Of a DNA stretch of 64,000 bases, positions 16,722 to 27,451 are shown in pieces; the stretch's first letter is position 1; the number at the start of each line of letters is the position of its first letter. The stretch is from Cytophagales bacterium (lineage in GTDB: Bacteria; Bacteroidota; Bacteroidia; Cytophagales; Spirosomataceae). The DNA lies in the NCBI GenBank assembly GCA_004292855.1, contig RDXN01000035.1, positions 1 through 64,000 of the forward strand, read 5' to 3'. The translations under genes and the position numbers were made by a program. The notes beneath the pieces were generated by a model. That model was not told where the DNA came from. It saw only the letters and a list, made by a program, of their open reading frames with translations, and ran no database searches.

Positions 16722-18108
16722 GACAACCTTGCTGGTCGGCACGATGCTGACTGTTCTGGCCTGTCAGGAACCTGGCGAAATAGGACTCACGCCCACGACT
16801 CCAGTGGGCGTTTTCTTGAGCGACACGTTTACGGTTCGCCGGTCGACTATACTGCTCGATTCGGTGCAGACCAACGACCTGAGCGGTATGCCCGTTGGGC
16901 GTTATGTTGACCTCATTTTTGGGAAAGGCCGGGCCACAAGCTTCGCCAAACTCGGAATCCTGAACCAGTTTATTGTCACCGAAACCGGCACCACAACGAC
17001 CATTCCTGCAAACCGGGTCACCTACGACTCAACCCGGATCGTGGTAGGGTATGGCTCGGCGTTTCCGGCCTACTATGGCGACACGACTGTTGTCCAAACA
17101 TTGGGGCTACACCGCCTGACGGAAGACATACGAACGGGAGGGTATGATATTCGGAACAGCGTGGGGTACGAACCGCAGCCCATTGTTCGGTTTACGTTCC
17201 AACCCCGGCCATTCACGCGTGACAGTCTTAATCTCTCTGCCAAACTTCCCGACGCGATTGGCCGCGAGTTGTTTGCTCAGTATGATACCGATGCCGGTAA
17301 GGACGCCACAAAGTTTCGTGATCTGGGTATAAAAGGGTACGCTTTTGTTTCGACAACGGCAACCGAGCGGGCAGCCGTCATCAATTACCTGCCCGGCTCC
17401 TATATTGATGTGTATTTCCATGTTAATGGTGAGACATCGGCTCGGATTCAGCGGTTTTATTTCAATGGTCCACGGTTTACGAATCTGGTTGTCGACCGGA
17501 CGGGCACACCGCTGGCGAATTTGAGAGCAGGTCAGGTGCTGGCGTCAACAGCTACCAATGGCCGGTCGTTTGTGCAGCCATTTGCGGGTGTAACAACCAA
17601 ATTGGAGTTTCCGGGTTTGCTGAATTTGGAGCAGAATCGGCGCGTAGCCATTAACCGGGCCGAACTAGTTATTACCCCGACCCAGCCAGAATCGAGCGCG
17701 CCTGTTGGGGGTAATGTGCCATTCCTTTTGACCCTGGGCGAAGCCAATGGATTTTCGGTGGCTCGCACATCGCCAAACCGGGTGTACCAGCTTGTGCCCG
17801 ATTTTCCGGGCGTGGCCGTGAACCGCAGTGAGGCAACGTTTTATGCGTCGCAGGTAGCTTTTTATAACTCACGGACGAAGAACTATACGTTCAACATGAC
17901 GGGCTATATTCAGTCGATTATGGCGGGTACAACGCCCAATAATGGGTTGTTGATACTCACACCGGGTAGCTCGAATGTTGCACCAGTGCAGAACGGTGTA
18001 TTATCACTCATCGCCCAAACGCAGTCGATCAATGACCGCCTGACACGCATGATTCTGGATGGTAACGCAAGTGTGAAACTGGTTGTCTTTTATACGTCCT
18101 CAAACTAG
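16714..18108 (+). CDS. DUF4270-family lipoprotein
   Basis: The mature part matches the DUF4270 family, large beta-rich exported proteins of unknown role. The signal peptide is KTTLLVGTMLTVLAC with a lipobox cysteine. No ATG lies before its basic residue, so I favour the TTG at 16714, which overlaps the upstream stop by 8 bp and suggests coupled translation. An ATG at 16744 would cut off most of the signal peptide, and one at 16633 would add an odd 27-residue extension overlapping the upstream gene. A repeated adjacency with glycogen-synthase-like and glmS genes suggests a shared but unknown role at the envelope. Confidence 0.85.
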   Translation: MVKTTLLVGTMLTVLACQEPGEIGLTPTTPVGVFLSDTFTVRRSTILLDSVQTNDLSGMPVGRYVDLIFGKGRATSFAKLGILNQFIVTETGTTTTIPANRVTYDSTRIVVGYGSAFPAYYGDTTVVQTLGLHRLTEDIRTGGYDIRNSVGYEPQPIVRFTFQPRPFTRDSLNLSAKLPDAIGRELFAQYDTDAGKDATKFRDLGIKGYAFVSTTATERAAVINYLPGSYIDVYFHVNGETSARIQRFYFNGPRFTNLVVDRTGTPLANLRAGQVLASTATNGRSFVQPFAGVTTKLEFPGLLNLEQNRRVAINRAELVITPTQPESSAPVGGNVPFLLTLGEANGFSVARTSPNRVYQLVPDFPGVAVNRSEATFYASQVAFYNSRTKNYTFNMTGYIQSIMAGTTPNNGLLILTPGSSNVAPVQNGVLSLIAQTQSINDRLTRMILDGNASVKLVVFYTSSN

Positions 18109-18120
18109 AGGGGGTTATCG

Positions 18121-18128
18121 TATCTTTG
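18121..18128 (+). promoter_or_regulatory. -7 box for glmS
   Basis: TATCTTTG fits TAnnTTTG closely, 73 bp before the glmS ATG. The resulting leader holds a terminator-like hairpin and a palindrome. Confidence 0.5.
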
Positions 18129-18130
18129 TA

Positions 18131-18170
18131 CCCTGGCCCACGATAGTAGTGGGTTAGGGTTTTTTGTTTT
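18131..18170 (+). terminator. Terminator-like hairpin in the glmS leader
   Basis: CCCTGGCCCAC pairs with GTGGGTTAGGG (two G-U pairs) over a seven-base loop, followed by TTTTTTGTTTTTT. It may end DUF4270 transcripts. Because it lies just after the -7 box it could also attenuate glmS. Confidence 0.6.
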
Positions 18171-18175
18171 TTACG

Positions 18176-18199
18176 GCGGTTGTGGACAACCGCGTTACA
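18176..18199 (+). repeat. Palindrome covering the glmS ribosome-binding region
   Basis: GCGGTTGTGGACAACCGC is a perfect 8-bp stem followed by GTTACA, ending two bases before the glmS ATG. It resembles the repeat in lpxB (GCGGTTTTGGAAAACCGC) at most positions. Confidence 0.6.
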
Positions 18200-18201
18200 T
18201 T

Positions 18202-20040
<1,839 letters not shown>

Positions 20041-20070
20041 ATTTCGTATCTTGCTTTCTCGCTTGACAAC

Positions 20071-20645
20071 ATGACAAAACTGATGCAAACCCTCACGAAG
20101 CCGATCACCTACGAGGAATTCCGGGCCACGGAGTTTTCGGAGGAGGAAGAGAAGACGTATATTTTGAGTTGATAGAGGGTGTGATTTTTACGAAAAAATA
20201 CCCTACTGCAACGCATCAGACTATATTGAGTCACTTGCTTCTGTTGCTTGGTAATCACCTGAAAGATAATCAGTTGGGTGAACTTTACTTTGGGCTGTTT
20301 CCAATAATTCCAGAACCAACCACCGACGTGCAGCCGGATTTGTTCATAATACTGAACGCTAATCTGCCCAATTTACGAGAGGAAGGATTTTTTGGTGTCC
20401 CTGATATAACTATCGAAATTCTCTCCCCCTCGTCATTTAGATTAGACCGCAACACAAAGTTCAATCTCTACGAGCGCACGGGCGTTGGGGAATATTGGAT
20501 TGTTGATACGAAAAACCAGAGCATCGAGGTGTATGGTCGGCAGGGGGCCGGGTTCGATTTGGTGTCGTTTGCGGTAGAAAAGGGCGCGGTTGAGTCAGGT
20601 GTGGTGCCGGGTTTGAGTGTTGAAGTAAGTACGGTGTTTGCGTAG
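20071..20645 (+). pseudogene. Uma2-family endonuclease-like gene with a frameshift
   Basis: The Uma2 (DUF820) start is at 20071: MTKLMQTLTKPITYEEF, then EEEEKTY. The frame meets TGA at 20170. From about 20160 the next frame continues with the expected FELIEGVIF, then PEPTTDVQPDLFII, ITIEILSPSS, YERTGVGEYWIVD and the C-terminus. One missing T in a TATATTTT stretch would explain it. Uma2 proteins have a PD-(D/E)XK-like fold; the acidic EPTTDVQPD and ILSPSS motifs are present. The gene is either a recent pseudogene or carries a sequencing error. A shortened product from TTG 20169 would lack the N-terminal helix. Confidence 0.8.
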
Positions 20646-20664
20646 ATATTCAGGATTAACATAC

Positions 20665-20704
20665 AGTCCTGCAAGGTTTTCAGAGCTTTGCAGGACTTTT
20701 TTTT
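20665..20704 (+). terminator. Intrinsic terminator after the Uma2-like gene
   Basis: AGTCCTGCAA pairs with TTGCAGGACT across a loop of about 13 bases, followed by eight T. Confidence 0.9.
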
Positions 20705-20768
20705 GCGCGTCAGGCAACCCCTTGCCTAAAAGCTGTATTTATGTTACCGAAAGCCTTTATCAACTCTG

Positions 20769-21329
20769 ATGCTTCGAGAACTAATCGAACAATGCCAACG
20801 CGGAAACGCCTTTGCCCAACGGCGATTGTACGACCACTACGTGCATCGATTGCTCCGGGTGGCTCTGCGATATGTGGGGCAGGAGCCGGAAGCCGAGGAG
20901 GTGTTGATGAATGCGTTTTTGAAGATTTTCCGCAGCCTGCCCAGCTTCACGTATCGCGACGATAACGGATTCGAGGCATGGCTCCGACGGGTGGTAGTCA
21001 ACGAGTCGCTGCTCCATTTGCGGGCCAAGCGGGCGTTACCCACGTTCCAGACCGACGACTCGGACGGATACGAGGTAGCAACCGCAACCCAATTGCCTAA
21101 CGACGGGCTGGAGGCAGAAGAGATTTATAGACTGATTCAGGCGTTGCCCACGGGCTACCGCACGGTGTTTAACCTCTATGCCATTGAGGGCTATAGCCAC
21201 CGCGAGATTGCCGAGCAACTGAACATTGCCGAAAACACGTCGAAGTCGCAACTAAGCAAGGCCCGCGCCCTGCTGCAAACCTGGTTACTAAACAACGGCT
21301 ATGAACGAGAAGCAAAACGCCAACTTTGA
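20769..21329 (+). CDS. ECF RNA polymerase sigma factor
   Basis: The 186-residue protein has sigma-70 region 2 (about residues 8-75; FAQRRLYDHYVHRLLRVALRY, then LMNAFLKIFRSLPSF) and region 4 (about 120-175; LPTGYRTVFNLYAIEGYSHR, then EIAEQLNIAENTSKSQLSKA, the -35-binding helix-turn-helix). It lacks region 1.1/3, so it is an ECF type. It overlaps the next gene by 29 bp; that gene encodes a membrane protein of anti-sigma layout, so the pair is probably a signalling module. Confidence 0.95.
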   Translation: MLRELIEQCQRGNAFAQRRLYDHYVHRLLRVALRYVGQEPEAEEVLMNAFLKIFRSLPSFTYRDDNGFEAWLRRVVVNESLLHLRAKRALPTFQTDDSDGYEVATATQLPNDGLEAEEIYRLIQALPTGYRTVFNLYAIEGYSHREIAEQLNIAENTSKSQLSKARALLQTWLLNNGYEREAKRQL

Positions 21330-22011
21330 TCGCCAAATCCGGCAAACCCTCGGCACCCTGCCTGACGCCCCCCCGCCCGGCTCCACGTTCGATGCGGGCA
21401 AGCTCTGGGAGCAGCTACGCCCCGAACTGGCTGCTGCGCCTGTGACCCAAAAGCGGATTGGCGGCTGGTGGTGGACTGTTGCGGCCTCGGTGATTGGTTT
21501 GTTGATGGGGTGGTTTTGGTGGGATAATGATGTTGTGTCGCCCGAACGAGTGACTGTGCATACCCGGCCAATAGTGCCTCCTCTGGCTGTGTCCTCACAG
21601 CACGCTGGGGTTGAACTGTCGGTCAAGCGAGCTGTGAAGACACCGGCTGGAGTTGTACAACGTAGCGGTGCTTCGTTGGGCCGTGAGGCCAAAAAAGACA
21701 CTCAAAATAGGCCTTACAGCCCAACGCAGCACCGCTACGTTGTACAACTGATACCCCAACAGCCCATCACCCCCGAATCAGTCAGCGTAACATCTGTTAC
21801 CGAAACCCCAAAACCAACCCTCGCCGTAGCTCCAAAACGTCGGTTTCGGGTGGTGCATGAGAACGAGCTACCCGCCGAAGACGAAGCATATCAGGTGCGC
21901 AGCCGGGCGGGGCAGTTTGTGCGGCTCGGAACGGGCGGCCAACTCACAGCCGGACCCGACGAAGACCTGCCCCAACTTCGGGTGCCTTTATCACGAAAAT
22001 CAATCCAATAA
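21301..22011 (+). CDS. Anti-sigma-factor-like single-pass membrane protein
   Basis: The 236-residue protein has a cytoplasmic N-terminus (about 55 residues, with FDAGKLWEQLRPEL), one transmembrane segment (WWWTVAASVIGLLMGWFWW) and a low-complexity periplasmic part. Placement straight after an ECF sigma gene with overlapping frames supports an anti-sigma role; no conserved zinc motif is visible. The periplasmic part is partly encoded by a large inverted repeat (21652-21748) giving residues about 118-150. This portion therefore looks like inserted repeat DNA that stayed in frame, so that stretch is probably not conserved. Confidence 0.75.
   Translation: MNEKQNANFDRQIRQTLGTLPDAPPPGSTFDAGKLWEQLRPELAAAPVTQKRIGGWWWTVAASVIGLLMGWFWWDNDVVSPERVTVHTRPIVPPLAVSSQHAGVELSVKRAVKTPAGVVQRSGASLGREAKKDTQNRPYSPTQHRYVVQLIPQQPITPESVSVTSVTETPKPTLAVAPKRRFRVVHENELPAEDEAYQVRSRAGQFVRLGTGGQLTAGPDEDLPQLRVPLSRKSIQ
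21652..21748. repeat. 39-bp-arm inverted repeat inside the anti-sigma-like gene
   Basis: The left arm 21652-21690 begins GTTGTACAACGTAGCGGTGC. The right arm 21710-21748 is its complement with three mismatches. The loop is 19 bases. The whole element is read in frame. It resembles a MITE-like insertion rather than protein-coding selection. Confidence 0.85.
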
Positions 22012-22013
22012 CC

Positions 22014-23123
22014 ATGCGTACACGCACTTTACTCGCTTTGCTCCTGATGAGCATGGCCGGGACCACTATGGCCCAACAAACTGATGAATTCCGTTACAAA
22101 GGTTTCGACCGGCAAGATCCACTGCGCATACGAAACCATATCGAGGTGGATTTAGGACAGAAAAATGCCCTTATTGTTCAGTTTCGACGATTTGCTGATG
22201 TGGAAGCTCACCAGAATATCGACTCGGCTCTGCGCCTGTTCGTAGCCGATTACCGGAAGGTGGCCGACCCGAATCTGGACCCTACCCGATCCGTACACGT
22301 GCTGTTCCGATTGGGGAGCATTGGCCGAAACCTGGACGTTCGTACAACACCCCAACTGACTACCTCGTACCGGTTTATGGATGGGAAACCCGATCCGATG
22401 TTGGTAAAAACTGGACAGGACACCCTGCAACTGGTGTGGTCGTTGGCTCCAGACGCGTTCCCTTACTACGATTTCAACGCCTATTTACTCGTAAACAACC
22501 TCAGCGATATTGACCGATGGTTGCAAAATGGGGGCATCAACGAGAAGTTGCAGGAAGCTATGAAGTCGGTGCGCAGTTATAAAGGTCATGATTTGACTAA
22601 CCCTAAAATGGCTTTTGACCTGCGTTATAAACGGGAGGGTAGCTCAATACAAACGAACTTCATTAGCCCCGGTTTGGCAAAAAGCTCGTTCCTCAGCTTC
22701 CAACCATCGGTTGGCGTTGGTCTCATTCGTAATCAATGGGTGCCCTCGTTAAATCTGGATTTGGGCTTTGTACCGTCCCGCATGCACAACGTAGCCTACA
22801 CGGTGGGATATAGCTCCAACTTCTTTTTTGCTCCGCCAACCGGCGATAACCCGTTTCGCATTCAGCGAAACGATTTTCTAAGTGTTGGTCTCGCTTTTTT
22901 TCATTTTGGTAAAGATGGCAGGTTATCTAATTTCAACCGGCAGATAGCCTCATTCAACATAGGGATGTTGGTGAAGCGACAGGGCGATTACTTCGCCAAA
23001 AACACCGTCCGACTGAGTGGTACGCTTTATCAAAAAGGCTTCATCAAAATCCAGCCCGAACTGTATATGAACGGGTTTTTCAAGCAGGTATATCCGGGGG
23101 TAAGGATTGGGTTTGGGTTGTGA
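22014..23123 (+). CDS. Exported, probably outer-membrane protein, function unknown
   Basis: The 369-residue protein has a signal peptide (LLALLLMSMAGTTMAQ). The N-terminal half has no family I recognise. The C-terminal half (from about residue 210) alternates hydrophobic and polar residues (PSVGVGLIRNQWVPSLNLDLG, then NVAYTVGYSSNFFFAPP) and ends in a hydrophobic strand finishing GVRIGFGL, as outer-membrane barrels do. It starts 2 bp after the anti-sigma-like gene and probably belongs to that operon, so it may be the sensor or output of the ECF module. Confidence 0.75.
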   Translation: MRTRTLLALLLMSMAGTTMAQQTDEFRYKGFDRQDPLRIRNHIEVDLGQKNALIVQFRRFADVEAHQNIDSALRLFVADYRKVADPNLDPTRSVHVLFRLGSIGRNLDVRTTPQLTTSYRFMDGKPDPMLVKTGQDTLQLVWSLAPDAFPYYDFNAYLLVNNLSDIDRWLQNGGINEKLQEAMKSVRSYKGHDLTNPKMAFDLRYKREGSSIQTNFISPGLAKSSFLSFQPSVGVGLIRNQWVPSLNLDLGFVPSRMHNVAYTVGYSSNFFFAPPTGDNPFRIQRNDFLSVGLAFFHFGKDGRLSNFNRQIASFNIGMLVKRQGDYFAKNTVRLSGTLYQKGFIKIQPELYMNGFFKQVYPGVRIGFGL

Positions 23124-23140
23124 TTGTCTATTTTGGGAAA

Positions 23141-23231
23141 GCGGATGACGCGGGTGCCTGCGGCAGCGCGGATAGACACGGATTTTTTAAATCAGCGAGA
23201 ATCCGCGTTGCGTAGCACCCGCGTCATCCGC
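23141..23231. repeat. Inverted repeat between convergent genes
   Basis: The outer arms GCGGATGACGCGGGTGC and its exact complement (17 bp) enclose a weaker second pair (GCGCGGAT and ATCCGCGT) around an AT-rich centre. It may act as a bidirectional terminator for the two convergent genes. Confidence 0.7.
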
Positions 23232-23233
23232 AC

Positions 23234-23250
23234 GGTCCGCCGTTGCGGTT
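23234..23250. repeat. Small CCGC-CGNN-GCGG palindrome, copy 4
   Basis: GGTCCGCCGTTGCGGTT lies at the 3' edge of the App1 gene and matches the palindromes in the IS at 954, 1168 and 1284. Confidence 0.45.
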
Positions 23251-24379
23251 ACAATTCTGTATCCGCCCGCCGATCCGCCCGGATCTCCGGGAGGGCGTCG
23301 GGGTCGATGAGGCCGAGCGAGGCCGCGTGTTCGGCGGCTGCAACGGTGTCGGGTACGAGCAACATGGGCACGTTGTAGGCTTCGGTGGTGCGGATGAGTT
23401 CGCGTACGGATTCGTCGCGCCGGTCGGTGGTGGTCACGTCGCGGATGTAGATGGCCCGGATGCGACCCGGGTAATCGCGCACCACCTGACTATAAATTTC
23501 GGGGTCTTGCTGCCCGCTGTCGCCAATCAGCACGAACGGTAGTTGCGGGTTCACGTTCATCACCTTCTGGATCATGGCCAGCTTATGCTCATGGTGCGAA
23601 CCAGCCCCAAGTTGATTGGCACTCAGACCGAGGTCGCGCAGGAGCAGCGGCCCTTTGGGAACGCCCTGAATGCGGAAGAAATCGATGAGTAAATCGTACA
23701 GATTCCAGGGGCTGCTCGATACGTAATAGATGGGATTAAAGAGCGTTGTAACGGGGCCACTTTGCAGGGCGCGGTAAAAAGCGGCCACCCCCGCAAATGG
23801 CAGGCGGGTGTAAGCATTGCCCAAAAACGTGAGCCGAGCGGTTTGTAAAATGCTCGTGGCCCCCGTAACCAGCACTGTATCGTCGATGTCTGAAACGATC
23901 CCAAACTGACTGAACGGGGGCGAAATCATCAGGTGCCCATGCTTCTCCACCTGTTGCCCGTTTGGCTGCGTTACGCCATCCAGAAAATAGCTGACCGGAA
24001 ACCACGCCCGACCCGGTGGCAGGGTGTCGGGCGGGTTAATCATTACCTCAAAATAGCCTTCCTCGTTTGTGACAGTCGTGTACGATTTCCCGAAAGCCTC
24101 TACCCGCACCGTGACGCCCGACACCTCATCGCTCTCAAACCGCTGATAGGTCGCCACCAGGTTTTCCCAGAACCGGCTGTTGTCGGAAGCCGTGGGCAGG
24201 TCGCGTTGGCGCAACACCCGCCCGGTTATGCTGACTGCCGTTTCCGACCCATATCCCCGAAAATAAATAATCTGGTAGGGCTTGTCGTGATCGAGCCGGT
24301 TGAACAGGCGGGCTTTGAGGTTGTCAAAACCAGCTTCGGCACCGAGGGCCGAGTTGAGGAGGGTATCTTTCCAGTTCAT
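23249..24379 (-). CDS. App1-family phosphatidate phosphatase (DUF2183)
   Basis: The 376-residue protein has an N-terminal beta-sandwich-like part (about 35-130, with FGKSYTTVTNEEGYFEVMIN) and a C-terminal App1 catalytic domain. The HAD-type motif GIVSDIDDTVL has Asp164 and Asp166; YYVSSSPWNLYDLL and PFVLIGDSGQQDPEIY supply further motifs. App1 relatives remove phosphate from phosphatidate. There is no signal peptide. It stands alone. The substrate in bacteria is not established. Confidence 0.9.
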   Translation of the reverse strand: MNWKDTLLNSALGAEAGFDNLKARLFNRLDHDKPYQIIYFRGYGSETAVSITGRVLRQRDLPTASDNSRFWENLVATYQRFESDEVSGVTVRVEAFGKSYTTVTNEEGYFEVMINPPDTLPPGRAWFPVSYFLDGVTQPNGQQVEKHGHLMISPPFSQFGIVSDIDDTVLVTGATSILQTARLTFLGNAYTRLPFAGVAAFYRALQSGPVTTLFNPIYYVSSSPWNLYDLLIDFFRIQGVPKGPLLLRDLGLSANQLGAGSHHEHKLAMIQKVMNVNPQLPFVLIGDSGQQDPEIYSQVVRDYPGRIRAIYIRDVTTTDRRDESVRELIRTTEAYNVPMLLVPDTVAAAEHAASLGLIDPDALPEIRADRRADTEL

Positions 24380-24568
24380 ACATCATTTAACATGTCTACA
24401 GTTTATTTAACAATTTTTAGCTCTGATTGTGTGCAACTTTCGATCAAATTGCATCCTCCTTGTAATGAGCAGGTTATTCTAACTATTTTTTTCGTTAAAT
24501 TGTGCCTGCAAGAATACTATCCATTAAGTTAACCCGTTCTATCGTCATCAACCTTTACCGATTCGCGC

Positions 24569-27445
24569 ATGAAATACCTCTTCCTCACGGGCATCCTTTG
24601 CCTGCTGGTAATGAGCGCATTTGCTCAATCCACACCCGCCCGCTTCACCATGAAGGGGCAAGCCGTTGACACACTAGCGGCCCCGCTCAACGGAGCTACC
24701 GTTATGCTCCTCACACCGAAAGACTCAGCGTTGGTCAACTTCACCCGCACTAACGAAACCGGCTCGTTTTCCTTCAAAGGCCTCAAACGGGGGTCGTATT
24801 TGCTCAAGATTTCGTACGTCGGGTCGATACCGTACAATAAGATTCTGGCCGCGCCCGATGGCGAGGAGCTTAACCTGGGGCAACTAAAACTGAAGCCCAT
24901 CAGCAAAGAGCTGATGGAGGTGGTCGTGAAAACGGCCCGCGCTCCGCTTAACATCAAGGGCGATACTATCGAATACAACGCGGCTGCGTTTAAGGTGCCG
25001 CCCGGCTCTACGGTTGAGGAACTGCTGCGGAAACTGCCGGGCGTGCAGGTCGATCAGGAGGGCAACATCCGGGCACAGGGGCAGGAGGTGAAGCGCGTGA
25101 CGGTCGACGGGAAGAGTTTCTTCGGGAACGACCCCAAAATGGCCACCAAAAACCTGCCTGCCGAGGCTATCTCGAAGGTGCAGGTGTTCACCGACAAATC
25201 GGAGCAGGCCAAGCTGACGGGCGTCGACGATGGCAAGAAAGAGAAGGCCGTGAACCTCGAACTAAAAGAGAGTTTTAAGAAAGGAGGTTTCGGTAAGGTA
25301 ACCGCCGGGGGGGGCAACGACCTCGTACCCGACCGCACCAACCGCGCCCGTGGCGAAATCAAAGGCAACTACAATAAGTTCGACACCAAGCAGCAGTTTT
25401 CGGTGGTGGGGCTAGCCAACAACACCAACCAAACGGGGCTTTCGTGGAACGATTACCAGGATTTCCGGGGGAGTCAGTCGTTTAACTGGAACGACGAGGC
25501 CGACTTTGGTTTCGGTGGAGGAATGCGTTTCTACTTCGGTGGCGACGATGAAGAGAGCCTGAGTATTCCGACCACTGGCGGGCGCGGGCGTGGTTTCTCC
25601 GACAATCAAGCCGGGGGTGCCAACTACAACTACGACACCAAGAAAACCAAGCTCAGCAGCAATTACTACTTCAGCCGGACGCGGTTGGCCCTCGATGCCC
25701 TGCGTGAACGCAAAAACTTCCTGCCGGGGGAGCTGTCGATTTTTAACATCGACACGAGCGGACAAATCAATACCAATGTAAACCACCGGGGAAGCCTGCG
25801 CTTTGAGAAACAACTGGACTCGCTCAGTACCTTGATTTTTATCAACAACACGCGTTATGGCACCAATGCCTCGTCGTTGCGGGCCACGCAGGAGCAGTTT
25901 CGGGTGATCGGCGCGAGTGGATTAAACCGGACGCTGAACACTCTCAACACGCGGAACAACTTCACCAGGGGGCAGTCGTTGGGCATGGCGAACACGCTGT
26001 TGTTCCGCCATAAATTCAAGAAGAAAGGGCGCAACTTCGCTGCTTCGGCCACGGTGTTGCTCAACAACTCAGATAGCGAACTTGACCTCGATGCCCGCAC
26101 TACGTTCTTCTCAGCGGCCAACCCAACCGGGCGACAGCTTAACCTACGGCAGGACCAATTGACCAACTCCATTCGTAATGAGTACAAGACGAGTTTGCTG
26201 TTTACGGAGCCGTTGAGCAAGAAGTATTTTTGGGAAAGCTTCTATAATTTCAGCCTGCGCCACGACGAAGTAGACCGCGACGTGTTCGACAAGGCCGACA
26301 ATACCCGGCGGCCCCGCATCGACTCGCTGAGCCGCTATTACGAGAACGATTACCTCTACAACCGGCTGGGTACGAGCATCCGTTACAACAATAAAGGGTT
26401 GAATGTGATGGTAGGCATAGCGGGCCAACGATTCGATTTGAACGGTGATTATCAGATCGATCAAACGTTGCCTACCCTGCTTGGCCGCATCGACCGCACG
26501 TTTATGAACCTTGTACCAGCGGTCTCGGTCAATTACGACCTCAAAAACAACCGCCGTATTTTTGTCGATTATAACGTGAACACCCGGATGCCTTCGTCGC
26601 GGGATTTGCAACCGGTGATTGACATTAGCAACCCGTTGTTTCAGTATCAGGGCAACCCCAATCTGCTGCCCACCATTTCGCACAGCGTGTTCAGCGGGTT
26701 TAGCTATTACAACCCGGCGAGCTTCATGAACTTTTGGGGTAACCTCAACTACTCGTACAACCTGAATCAGATTGTCTATAACCAAATTGTTGACCCGACT
26801 ACGCTCATTACGCGCACGATGCCAGCTAATATTTCGGGTGGTTTCAACGTGGGATCGTACGCCGATTTTAGCTTCCCTATCAAGAAAACAAAGGTGGTTA
26901 TGGGACTGGGGACCAACGCCAGTTACAGCGAGAACCCAATCAATATCAACAACATTCTGAACATCAACAAAAACCAGAACTACAACTTCCGCGCCCGTCT
27001 GGACCTGACGCCGGTCGACTGGTTTACGTGGTATTTGAACGCCAACTGGGGCATTCAGCAAGCGCGGTTCACGGTCAATACCGCTCAGAATCAGACGATT
27101 TATAACCACACCTACGGGGGCGAGATGAACATTAAACTGCCGAAGAGTTTTTACATCAACAGCAATTTTAACTACCGGGTGTTTGTAAACAATGGGTTTG
27201 GCTTCAACCAGCACATCCCGATTTTAAACGTGTCGGCCTACAAAATTTTGGGCAAAGAACAGCGTTGGGAAATTCGGGGAACACTCTACGACGCGCTAAA
27301 CAAGAACGTGGGTGTTAGTCAGTCGGCGTTCCAGAACTTCGTCTCGACCGAGCGCGTACAGACCATCTCGCGCTACGCCATGTTGACCCTGACCTACAAC
27401 ATGCGGGGCGTAAAAGCACAAATGAAACGCAGTGGCGGATTTTAA
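24569..27445 (+). CDS. TonB-dependent receptor-like outer-membrane protein
   Basis: The 958-residue protein has a signal peptide (LTGILCLLVMSAFAQ), a carboxypeptidase-regulatory-like domain (about 28-110), a plug-like domain (VEELLRKLPGVQVDQEGNI, then VTVDGKSFFGNDP) and a large barrel of the OMP_b-brl type (FSVVGLANNTNQTG, ending with YAMLTLTYNMRG). It lacks an obvious N-terminal TonB box. Seven bases separate it from the GLPGLI gene, and a plug-containing protein follows, so the three probably form an operon. The transported substrate is unknown. Confidence 0.9.
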   Translation: MKYLFLTGILCLLVMSAFAQSTPARFTMKGQAVDTLAAPLNGATVMLLTPKDSALVNFTRTNETGSFSFKGLKRGSYLLKISYVGSIPYNKILAAPDGEELNLGQLKLKPISKELMEVVVKTARAPLNIKGDTIEYNAAAFKVPPGSTVEELLRKLPGVQVDQEGNIRAQGQEVKRVTVDGKSFFGNDPKMATKNLPAEAISKVQVFTDKSEQAKLTGVDDGKKEKAVNLELKESFKKGGFGKVTAGGGNDLVPDRTNRARGEIKGNYNKFDTKQQFSVVGLANNTNQTGLSWNDYQDFRGSQSFNWNDEADFGFGGGMRFYFGGDDEESLSIPTTGGRGRGFSDNQAGGANYNYDTKKTKLSSNYYFSRTRLALDALRERKNFLPGELSIFNIDTSGQINTNVNHRGSLRFEKQLDSLSTLIFINNTRYGTNASSLRATQEQFRVIGASGLNRTLNTLNTRNNFTRGQSLGMANTLLFRHKFKKKGRNFAASATVLLNNSDSELDLDARTTFFSAANPTGRQLNLRQDQLTNSIRNEYKTSLLFTEPLSKKYFWESFYNFSLRHDEVDRDVFDKADNTRRPRIDSLSRYYENDYLYNRLGTSIRYNNKGLNVMVGIAGQRFDLNGDYQIDQTLPTLLGRIDRTFMNLVPAVSVNYDLKNNRRIFVDYNVNTRMPSSRDLQPVIDISNPLFQYQGNPNLLPTISHSVFSGFSYYNPASFMNFWGNLNYSYNLNQIVYNQIVDPTTLITRTMPANISGGFNVGSYADFSFPIKKTKVVMGLGTNASYSENPININNILNINKNQNYNFRARLDLTPVDWFTWYLNANWGIQQARFTVNTAQNQTIYNHTYGGEMNIKLPKSFYINSNFNYRVFVNNGFGFNQHIPILNVSAYKILGKEQRWEIRGTLYDALNKNVGVSQSAFQNFVSTERVQTISRYAMLTLTYNMRGVKAQMKRSGGF

Positions 27446-27451
27446 AACGAT

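Noticed and set aside
23124-23378. 84-codon ORF after the outer-membrane protein
   Set aside because: It spans an inverted-repeat element and the end of the App1 gene.
26144-27214. 356-codon ORF antisense to the TonB receptor
   Set aside because: Antisense shadow; composition low in typical protein patterns.
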